DNA from: Tomocerus qinae
Taxonomy: Eukaryota; Arthropoda; Collembola; Entomobryomorpha; Tomoceridae
Assembly: GCA_020055645.1 (NCBI GenBank)
Contig: CM034548.1
Location: forward strand, 49,902,296 to 49,966,295
DNA: 64,000 nt
Direction of reading: 5' to 3'
In this document: positions 27,001 to 39,000 of the stretch, piece after piece
How positions within the stretch are numbered: position 1 is the first letter of the stretch
Layout: every line of letters starts with the position of its first letter
Notes under the pieces: model-generated
The model's input: the letters and a program-made list of their open reading frames with translations, nothing else
What the model was told of the DNA's origin: nothing
Database searches by the model: none
Position numbers and translations under genes: made by a program

Positions 27001-30000
27001 TTGCTCATTAATTACAAAATATTACCCTTACTTATTAATTACAAAATATTACGGACAAATATACAAACCTTAATACAAGAATGGTGAAAGAATTCCATGC
27101 GCATGTCCTTATGTTTAAAAGATTATGTTTATGCAGAGTAAAGATTTTAATACAGATATCTGGCCTACCTAAATCATGTTCTGTTTTTTATGAATTGTTA
27201 GATTCATTTTATGTATCATTATCAATTTTATTAACCACAGCTCTGGTTTCTGCTATCTGCAATCTCATTGAGGTATTAAAAATATTAGCTAATTATTAAG
27301 TAACGGCAGCTGTTTTATAGGAATGACTAATCTGTCTGTCTGTCCGTCCGTCCGTAAGCACGATAACTTTCGAACGGAATGAGATAATCCGTTCAAATTT
27401 TTTGTACGCCAACTAGAGGTTAAAAGTAACTTTAAGTTCGTAAATGGGCAAAATCGGTCACACCCCCTGTCCGGGGGAGGGGTTCGAAAACTAAAAATTG
27501 ACGCAACTTTCGTTCTGGGCGTCGTAAAAAGTCGTGCAATACCTCGTTCGATATTAGAATGATTTAAGGAAAACTGTTAAGTAGATTACTGTCATCCCCT
27601 AACGGGGAAAGGGGTAAAAACTTAAAAATTGACGTAATTTTCTTTATATTCGTCCTAAAAATCATTTAATACATCGTTCGATATCACAATGATTTAAAGA
27701 ACACTATTAAGTTGGTTACAGTCATCCCCTAATAGGGGAAAGGGGTAAAAATCTAAACATTGACGTAACTTCTATGTTAGCTCGCACCTTTCAAGTGAGA
27801 GCTAACAGGGAAATGTCAACCCCACAATCTGTAACTTCGGGGGTCCCCCAAGGATGAGGGGGGGGGTAATATCGGCCATTCGTTTTGACCTTTTCGTGAA
27901 TGACCTCCCAGAACAAATAGAAAGTGAAATGGAACTTTATGCCGACGATTCAAAATTATTTGCAGTAAGAGCGGATACCCATGACTCACTCAGCATACTA
28001 GACGACGTAAACAGACTCTCCAAATGGAATAAAGACAATTTCATGGAGATTAATAAGAAAAAAACGCACGTTTTAAGTATCAACTTGGCTACACATTCCC
28101 CTGTCAAAATAGAGTATGAAGGAGAAGAGCTAGTCAACAGTGAAATCGAACGTGACTTAGGTGTTTTAATTAGCCACAATCTTTCCTTTACAAAGCAGTG
28201 TGAAAATGCAGCTCAAAAAAGTAGAACAGCATGCATAGCTATAATAGCTTTTAAATACATTAACGTCACATCTCTTCGCAGACTAATAGTTACATATATT
28301 AGACCTCATCTCGAATTTTGCAACTCAATCTGGAACCCAATTCATGGATTCTGCCATTCTGGAGAATGTACAGAGAATTGCTATACGGATGAGGCCTTCA
28401 ATAAAACATTTATCATACCAGGAAAGGCTCAAAATACTAGGGCTGTTGTCGCTCGAAGATAGAAGAAAACTGGGTGATCTTATTGAGACGTTCAAAATTC
28501 TCATTAATTACTACGACATTGATCACACAAAATCCTTCAGAGTAGATAGGGAATCCAGAAATGGTCCTAGGATTTACAAACCTAAATGTAATACTAGGAT
28601 CAGAAGACACTTCTTTACGCAAAGAATCATTAATGATTGGAACCTCCTTCCATCATCAGCTAAAAACTCTACCACAATTAATAATTTCAAAAACAATGTT
28701 GATAAATTCTTCAACTGGACACGTAATGACCTCAATCTCAGCACAGAAAGTGATTAAGTGTATAAAGTGTCTAGTGGGCCCATAAAAAAGAGCTGTCAGC
28801 TCAAATTGACTTGGTCGATTTTGCCCACTCACAAACTATACTATACTATTATATTCGTCCTAAAAAAATCATTTAATACCTCGTTCGATATCAGAATGAT
28901 TAAAGGAATATTATTAAACTAAAAATAGACACTGTTTTACTTTATTGCCGCTACTTTTTTACATCTATTTGTACATGGTTTATTAACGATTGAAAAAAGG
29001 AAGCGTAGTCGAATTGCAGCCTAAATTACTAGACTATAGCCAGGTAATACCAACTTTCGAAAAACGTCTCGCAGATACGTACTTTCTGAAAATCGAGTAT
29101 TTTAATTGGGACTTTAGATGAGAAACTATTTAGAATATGAATGAAAGATTTCTATTGGCTCACCTGCATACATAAGCTTTCCATCCTGCATCTGCACAAA
29201 AGGGGCGTGTCCAACAGAGTCAGTGGCCACAGAGGGAGCAGTCACATGCCAGTTATCACATTTCAGCTGTAAACAATTAAAAATCTCACCAGTGTCTTTG
29301 GTCTAGTCTACCAATTGCGCGGTTTGAAGCATTCAAAATATTAGAAAGTGTTAAGTCCTTAATCGTCTCTGGTTTACGAATAGTAACAAAACGTGCATAA
29401 AAAGAGCCTAGTCTTCCTTGTCCATGAGCAATTTTTGATCTTAGAAGGGGAATAATTAGTAATTGCTAGAGTTTTGCGGTAATTCATTAACTAGTGATTT
29501 ATAGCGAATTGGCTTCATAGCATGTGAGGAGGATCCTCACCAGCCACTCTAACACCTTCATTTACATCACGTCTGTGATATTCTAATTCACCTCCCACCA
29601 GCAACAAAGTGTTACACTTGGAATCTATTATTCTAAAGCCAGTGTCGGACGGTTGCAACGCCAGAGTTGGTCGAGAACCGTGAGTGGGACAAGTCGGGCT
29701 GGAGGTCAGTCCAGTCACCCTAGTTAGGAACTTGGAGAAATCCAAGTCAACCCATATTTCAGATATAATAAACTTATACATTTGCCTGTGTCTAACTTCT
29801 TCTCGTTCTGCCGTGTAGTTATTTCTTCGCATCCGATCATAATTCCTGGCATTAAAGGTGAACTGAGTACGAATCAGGGATAGAGAAAGGGGTACTTAGC
29901 CTACTATTCAGTCTAATCAGCTACTTGATAACCCAGACTTCTCATAAGCAAATAATTTGTAACAACCAGGAAATAGTTACTAAAGTTATAAAGGACTTAT

Positions 30001-33000
30001 GAAATTTATAATTTGGGATTTGTGAAGTTATTATGACGTTAAAATGAAGTTTTTCACTTTCCGAGTTATTGGAATAATTCAATGATATCCCAAGTGCCGA
30101 GTGCTGAAGAATTTCATCCTCATTTTCTTGTTTTTGGTTATTATTTTTTTGATTCTTCAATTCAATAGGTTACAGATTTCCATGACAAAATTTTATAATA
30201 TGACTTTCACAAAGCTTCCCCAGAGGTAATTTTCAATTCGATATGCATTCAATGCAATTAACACAATGCATTGCATTGTACACTCTGCACAAGTAAATTA
30301 TAACGAATACCAATCTTGTACACCTGAATGCATTATAATCGAACATAGGGAACAACAAATATTGGTATTAGAGAATTCATCAACGGTACTTAATTGAATA
30401 TGACATTTGCACTTCCGTAAATATGACATTTGCACTTCCGTAAATATGACATTTGCACTTCCGTAAATATGACATTTGCACTTACGCAAATATGACATTT
30501 ATTTGCATTTTCGTAAGCTACACTGACATTACGTAAACCTTTGGGTAAGGTGTGAAATGCAATTTGGTAGGCAACATTTCCTCGTAAACTAATCAATGGC
30601 CTTGCTGAAAGAAGTAATAACTGAAATTGATTTACTTTTATTTCTACAGTGGTTGGAAAAATTAGATGCAGCCTTAATTTCCTAAACCAAAATAATAATT
30701 GTAGATCGTAGCACCAAATGCAGAGAACAACGAAATCCTCCATTTTTGAAAAAAATCCCACAAAGTCTCCAAAAAGCTCTCTTTTAAAATCAGAAAAACA
30801 AGATTCCCCCTGGGATTTCTAGAATACTGTAGAAAACGTACAAATTCTATAAGTACAACTTACGAATAAACATTTTTAAAGAATAATAGTTAGTTACCCA
30901 GTACTGTTATTAAATTCTACAAAAAGGTGTAACAACTGCCAAAGGAATCAAGAGGGTAGTAAAAAAGGAAACCCAGCTCTACTAAAAAATGTTAAACAAG
31001 TTTGTCGATATAGCACAAAACCAATTTGGATTAGAAGTTTTGTAATGCTATTAACTAAGAAGGCACATTACTATCACGTCCCTTCCGCTAATCATTTCCA
31101 TTCAATCACGACTCGCCACACCACCATTCAGCCTTCTTATGTAAATTTCTATTATTGTTATTATGTTATAATAATCCTAGTGAACCCAGCTAAGTGGCAA
31201 ATCTAGCACTCTAAGAGAAATTCTAATAGGACTAATTATTGATTATGATTATTTTGAAATGCTATTTAATTCGCACATTACAATCATTACGAATAAATAT
31301 CCTCTTTCGCTAATCATTTTCCATTCAATCACCACTCACCATTCAACCTTCTGATGTAAATTTCTATTATTTTTTTAAAGTTATAATACTAATATGAAAC
31401 GACTCATTTCGTTGGTTTAGAGGAATTGGGCTTGCGTATTTTGCTTTTAAGGAACATGCATTATATTAATGTTTTCAATAATGTACCCCAACGCATACCT
31501 TCATGTGCTAAATTTAGTACATAGTGGTATGCGTTGGGGTACATTATCGAAAACATAAATTACGTATGCAGTTGATGTGAGGAGGAGGTACTCAAAAGTG
31601 TTATAGACTAGGCTCGAAGTAAAATTTGGCAATAATTTAGGAGATAGACGTCCAGCAACCATTACCAGAATTTATAAATAATTGCAAAAATTTCACCACT
31701 TGTCACATAACAGAACACTTTCACGCAGATGAGATTGTTGAAAATTAGAGTCAATTAGAGGTAATTTATTTCAAGAGGAAGTGGGCATGCGCATTAATTT
31801 GTTATTTTGCTTTTAAGGAAAGTACACATATTACGTGTGCAATTGATGGCAGGAAGAGGTACCTAAAAGTGTTACAGTCACCCAGGCTCTTCTACCAGAC
31901 ATACATAGATTCATAGATATATAGTTATTAGGTTGGTAAATTAATTGGTTTATCTCAGTCTGCGGTTATAATATAGAGATTGGAAGTTCAACAACCAAAC
32001 ATTTTTTGTGTAAGCAAACGGTATATTCAAAGTGATGGAATTTACCTTGTTGACAGAACTTCAAAAAAATTCTTTTAACCTGAATAATTTTTATGATTTT
32101 TTGGTCATTATTGAAAACATGTCTTTCCAAAGACAAAAAGTATTCTTTCTAAATAACACCATGAAGCGAGCTCTGCTAAGAGAATTAAGGGTATTGGGAA
32201 TTTTCACATCTAAAGTTTTACATCCTGGGGTAGTGAAGTTTTACAACCAGCCATTGCAGTTTTACAACCAGCCACTGCAGTTTTACAACCAGCCACTGCA
32301 GTTTTACCACCAGCTACTGAAGTTTTACAACCAGCCACTGCAGTTTTACAACCAGCCACTGCAGTTTTACCACCAGCTACTGAAGTTTTACAACCAGCCA
32401 CTGCAGTTTTACAACCACAAACGGCAGTTTTACAACCTTTCAAATGTAATAAACTCAAAGTTTGGTAAAATCTAAATAAATGCTTAATAATTATATTAAG
32501 ACGAAGTTTGGTTAATAACCGAAGGAATGGTGCATTAAGGTAAATGCTCCATTCAAATGCAAAAGGTAGGTAGAGATCAAGGCCTTAGATCACAGCTAAC
32601 TTTGTCTATCAGGTACATTCGATCGTACAGAGCTTGATTTGATGAGTCAGCTGGAGGACAGCTGTATGATTGGTGGTAAAAGTAGGCGCGACCAATTGTA
32701 CTCTCGCTTACGTCACACAGCATAACTCCGCCCTACTGAAATTTAAGTACGAATCGAATGTACCTGTATAGAGAAGAAAAGGACGGTATCCAACTTTTCG
32801 TTTTTAGGGTATTCTGATAGCCCAGAAAAAATGTGACAAAAATAGTATAGGAAGCTATAGGTCCAAAATGACACCCTGATTTTAAAAAAATGAAAAACCT
32901 AAAGAGGCGCCAATACTTCCTTTGTTATAATTTTTTGTATGGAAACCCTGATTTGGGGTATTTGGCCGGGGTTTTTATAGGGTACAATATAGGCGGAAAG

Positions 33001-36000
33001 TGATCTTTAGTGTCTAAACCAACTTCTGAGAAAACTCTGTGTGCGGACTATTTAACACCGATTTTTAATTTCGATTTCAGTATTTCGTAATATGTAAAAA
33101 TTCAAAAAAATTCAAAAGTACATTTAAATTAATACACCTTTATTTTCTACAGTGGTTGGAAAAATTAGCTGCAGCCCCAACTTCCTGATAAAAAGGAATT
33201 TCCTACACCAAAATAATAACTGTAGATAGTAGCATCAAATATAGGGAACAATGAAAAACTATTTCCGAAAAAACTCCCACAAAGTTACCAAAACTTTTAA
33301 AATCGAAAAAATAAGATTCCCTCTAGGATTTTGGAAAAACGTTCAAATCCCATGAGTACAACTTACGAATAAATATTTTTAAAGAATAGTTAATTACCCA
33401 GTGCTGTTATTTAATTCTACAAAAAGATATCCCAACTGGCAAAAGGCACAAAGGAATTAAGAGGGTAGTAAAAAGTAAACCTAGCTCTATTAAAAAATGT
33501 TGAATAAGTTTGTAGATATTATAGCAGAACCAATTTGGGTTAGAAGTTTTGAAATGCTATTTAATACGCACATTACGATCATTACGAAATATTCCCTTTC
33601 GCTAATCATTTCCATTCGATTCCCAGTCACTATTCAACCTTCTTATGTAAACTATTATTATTTAGATGTTATAACAATAATATGAAACGACTCATTTCGT
33701 TGGTTTACAGGAATTGGGCTTGCGCATTTTACTTTTTTTGCTTTTAAGAAGCCTGCATATATTCCGTGTGCAGTTGATGGGAGGAGGGGATACCCAAAAG
33801 TGTTGCAGTCAGCACTTGCGTTACACATGTGGGAGGGGGTTTTGCTTTACGTAATACAGGGGTACCCACTAGTCGTGCACGCATAGTTTGTGTTAATAAC
33901 TTGAGAACCAGGGCAGCTAGAGACAAATGGTTACCACTGTTGGAAAGAGGAGATTCTAACTTAAAGATTGGTGTATCATACGTAATGATTGGAATGATAT
34001 TTCGGGTCAAAAAAATTAATTCATTAAAAAAAATTTTTAATACATTGCGGGAGTAGCACGTTTTTACAAATAGAATTAATTTTTTTGACCCGAAATATCA
34101 TTTCAATCATTACGTATGATACACCAATTTTTAAGTTAGAATTTCTTCTTTCCAACAGTGGTAACCATTTGTCTCTAGCTGCCCTGGTTCTCAAGTTCTC
34201 AACTAAGCGTGCACGACTAGTGGATCATCCTGTACATGCAGGTTCCCTAGGTTCTCCCTACCACACGTATTGTCAAAACCAGATCACTTCTTCTGTACAG
34301 ATAGGTATTGGTACTATCCTTTATGTACTATTTTAGTTTCCATAGGGTTAGATTTGTCGCCCGTCCGGTGTGTGTTAAAATTGGTTTTAACCTGTGAAAG
34401 CTATGTCACGCCTTACTGCCCTGTACGAAAGTCATTTTGGATATGATCGCTAGGCTGTTTCCAGTTTCGGGGCAGGAATGTGAAAAACAACATAAATTGG
34501 GTAATGGTTATTTTCAGTCTGCACTCTGTACATGTTCAAAAAAATTGCTTTTTTATTAACCTTAATTGTAATTATCAATTATTGAAACGTAACTCCTTAC
34601 AAATTATTGATAAAAACATGAAGCTATGGATGATGGATAATTGTTGTTAGAAGAAATCAATGAAACATTTACAATTTACGTATTTAAATGAGAATACAGA
34701 ATATAGCACTGCACTTTGAAATAATTGTGGAGGTCATTGTTGCGTCTCATTGGATGTTGTTGCCAGTAAGTCCAGGAAATAAATACCAAAGACAAGGAAC
34801 GAAAGCGGTGAGAAGGCCGAGTTAAATCGCAATAAGATACCACATATTACGTAATCAAAAAATGTAGCCGGTTTTAGGACCTTCTTTTCCCTCTGTCATC
34901 AAATGTCAACATTTAATGAATTAATTTGAATCAAAAATGTTTATTTTCATTTTTTGGTCTATTTATCACCCGATTCTGTTTAGTACTTATTTAAATGAGA
35001 ATATGGCACTGCACTATATGTAATATAATAAGATATAGTACAGTACCGTTTCGATATATTGGACGGAATATAAAATGATATTGTCACTTCAACCTACCCA
35101 TTCTTCTATGCAATATCTAATATCTGCCCCTTCACACATTGTGGCAATTGTGAATATACTATATACGAATAGTATTTACTATGTACATAATGGGTAATAA
35201 ATAGACCAAAAAATGAAAATAAACATTTTTGATTCAAATTAATTCATTAAATGTTGACATTTGATGACAGAGGGAAAAGAAGGTCCTAAAACCGGCTACA
35301 TTTTTTGATTACGTAATATGTGGTATCTTATTGCGATTTAACTCGGCCTTCTCACCGCTTTCGTTCCTTGTCTTTGGTATTTATTTCCTGGACTTACTGG
35401 CAACAACATCCAATGAGACGCAACAATGACCTCCACAATTATTTCAAAGTGCAGTGCTATATTCTGTATTCTCATTTAAATACGTAAATTGTAAATGTTT
35501 CATTGATTTCTTCTAACAACAATTATCCATCATCCATAGCTTCATGTTTTTATCAATAATTTGTAAGGAGTTACGTTTCAATAATTGATAATTACAATTA
35601 AGGTTAATAAAAAAGCAATTTTTTTGAACATGTACAGAGTGCAGACTGAAAATAACCATTACCCAATTTATGTTGTTTTTCACATTCCTGCCCCGAAACT
35701 GGAAACAGCCTAGCGATCATATCCAAAATGACTTTCGTACAGGGCAGTAAGGCGTGACATAGCTTTCACAGGTTAAAACCAATTTTAACACACACCGGAC
35801 GGGCGACAAATCTAACCCTATGGAAACTAAAATAGTACATAAAGTATAGCACCAATACCTATCTGTACAGAAGAAGTGATCTGGTTTTGACAATACATAC
35901 ATATATATATATATATAAATATATATAGACAGGTAAATTTATCAAGTCTGCGATTATATATAGAGATGAAAGTAAACTTGTATACGAGAAATCGGAACTG

Positions 36001-39000
36001 AAGTACAATACAGTTTAGTCTTGAGACATTTGACGCAAGCGGTAGCAGTTTTGTAATAGTAGCATGGCTAGTTTTGTAAAATCAGTTAGAGGCAGGGCCG
36101 CAGCGAGGGGGGAGGGCCAGGGAGCCCGGGCGCCCCCCGAAATCGAAGAAAAGAAATGAATTTTTGCCTTAAAACCCAAAAATTTTTCGCGCTTCGCGCG
36201 AATATAGTATATATTTTCAATTATTATTTGTCGGGCCCCCTCCGAAATTTTTTTCTGGCTGCGGCCCTGGTTAGAGGAAAAGAAAAATTAGCTTTCCGTG
36301 GTTTCGTTTATTGTCATGTGAAGGATTATAAGCATGTGGGTTCTTATTGGGTTTTTGAGAGAAGACCTAATTGTAAGGGAAAAGTCAATTATTCTCAAGG
36401 AGGTGGAATAGAAAAAATCAAGGTACACGAACACATTCCGGAGCCTGCAAGGTGAGAAAAATTGATTATGCATCATTTGTAAGAATATTGAAGTAATAAT
36501 CGTACTATATACACATCAAAGTTCCTGCAGTATTATAGCTAGTAGGCAATGCATTTGTGTATTAGGTTACCTCGTCAGGATGTTTGAAAAATGAAAATTC
36601 ACTTTTTTCATTTGTGGATCTAAATTGGACGATTTAGATCCACAGCCAAATCTGTACTCAATGCTAAAGCTGTATGTACCCAATGGCAACCAACCTTTGG
36701 GTCATAGTCATTCATAAGTCAAAACTGTGAGCGCAACGTAGATTTGGCTGTGGATCTAAATCGTCCAATTTAGATCCACAAATGAAAAAAGTGAATTTTC
36801 ATTTTTCAAACATTCTGAAGAGGTAACCTGATACTCAAATCACTGTAACTACAGCAACTTTGATACACATGATGATTTTTATTAAATGTACTTGTCAACT
36901 TGTCATTACTGACACTGAGAGCACGTAAATATTTTTATATTTGTAAATTTATTAATTGTGTTAATTTTAGATTGGAATGTTTGCGCTTAAAAAATGATAT
37001 GATTCTTCTATTCCACCTCCTTGCCAATAATTCACACTAATTTTTCTTTTCCTCTAACTGATTTTACAAAACTAGCCATGCTGCTATTACAAATTACAAA
37101 GCGGTAATAGCTTTGTAATAGCAGCATGGCTAGTATCAAATGTCTCAAGACTAAACTGTATTGTACTTCAGTTCCGATTTCTCGTAAACAAGTTTACTTT
37201 CATTGTATGTAAATACAACCATAATCCCTACCTACCTTTTGCATTTGAATGGAGTATTTACCATAATGCACCATTCCTTCGGTTATCAACAAAACTTCGC
37301 CTTAATACAATTATTAAGCATTTATTTAGGTTTTACCAAACTTTGAGTTCATTACATTTGAAAGGTTGTAAAACTGCAGTGGCTGGTTGTAAAACTTCAG
37401 TAGCTGGTTGTAAAACTGCAGTGCATGGTTGTAAAACTGCAGTAATGCGATGTAGTATCCATCAGTGAGCCGGCTCCAGCCAAAGAGGTTCTAATAATAT
37501 AGAGGCCTTTCAATTGTACAAAAATCAATTCCTTTTAAGGTAATTGGATTATATGTTGGTGCACGTGGCACAATTTCAAAATTTTTTATGGAATTCTTAA
37601 AGCAAATGAACCTTCCTAACACGTTAGCCGAGGAGGTGGCTATAATTAGTGTAAAAGGTTCGGTTTCTATTTTACAAAATCATTTGTACAAAACAATTAA
37701 TTCTTAATTTCCATGTTACCATTTGATTTGTATTATTTTCTGTGTTATATTAATTGTTGAAAGTAATTTACTGTGTCGAAAGGCAACTTCGATTGAAGCA
37801 GTCAATAAATTATAATTATTACGCATTAGTAGGTATCGTAAAATTTTCGCTCTGTAGTCCAAGAGTGGTCAGTCGTACTTATTTCGTCGTACTTATATAT
37901 GATGTCATTGTCATCATGGTACTGGGCGACCTACCTATTGCTCATACTATCTGAACTAGCTACATTCATCCCCATAACCCCGTAGTCAGGAGCTTCATTA
38001 CAGTATATATATAAAGTAAATATGTACTATTTTTGTCATTATTTTTGATTGCGCTCTACTCTGGGCCAAATTTCTGGATACTTGCCTGGCGCAGTTTGGG
38101 GATATTTAAAAAACTCTTGTCATGCAGTATATTGTTAAAAAATGGGTGAAAACGATGCTTGACGAATACAAAAAATCCTAATGCTACAGAGCAACTCGTT
38201 TCGCAATGTTATACATTTTTAAAACCATTTGTTGTAACCCGTTATCCATTCTGGGTGGATGGGAGGGGGGTAAACTTTTTTATGAAAAAGAGGCTTACCT
38301 GTGTTAAATGACTCATATAGCAAGGCATAAGGAGGGAAGACTCGGCGATAGGCTTGTTCAGATGCATTTGGAGGTTGACCATGCATTCTTCTTGTACAGA
38401 CAAGGCAGAAATAAACGACACATCCGACAAGGAGTCCAACGACGCATAACTTCCATGCCACGCCTGTTCACAAAAAACAAGTTATAACTCCTCAGCTGAA
38501 TGTTAACATGTAATCTTGGCTAAATCTAAATCCTCGGTCAGATATTTTAGACATCTAAATTCTAATTTCCGTTGACAACTAAAAAGAATTCTGAAATGTG
38601 TAATGTTAGTTCTTCCTCAGTCAATTATGTTATAGATGATTATTTTCTCGCATTCAAAGCCACGGAAAAATAGTTACATGGGACAACGTTTTAGGACCAA
38701 CCTTGGAAACACGCACGCATCTTTCTTATGGTTTTATAGAATACAAAATCTGAGGCTATTCTACCTTTTTTAGATTTCCGATAGTCTCTTCCATGCTTTC
38801 CTCAATGGTGGCACTTGAGAAACTCGCCACGTTCGGCTTCAACTTCATTTCCCGTTTGGAGCTAGCCATGGAGTCTCCTTCCCCTCCTCCCTCGTCCACC
38901 GACTGGAAGTAGTCCACGGCCAACTTGGAGTCTGAGCAGCAAGAACTCGTTCTTCCCACCGTTTTTCCAGGTGCAGCGTCTGCAGCCGCCGGCGGCTTGA

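Larger units (their letters stand above)
33118..35966 (-). repeat. Repeat family A, copy 6, split by two insertions
   Basis: Reverse-complement copy, complete at its 5' end (35966, ATATATAGAGA) and truncated at its 3' end (33118). Elements at 33857-34232 and 34270-35893 sit in it; joining the pieces gives the order seen in copies 1 and 2. Confidence 0.75.

Noticed and set aside
36156..36277. The first part of the 99-codon frame before the FLYWCH finger
   Set aside because: It is translated from the hAT MITE; the true start of the finger frame is at 36064.
38219..38461. Frame starting MAWKLCVVGLLVGCVVYFCL as a small membrane protein
   Set aside because: It overlaps BLTP1 exon 21 in another phase; the exon phase has family similarity and splice borders.
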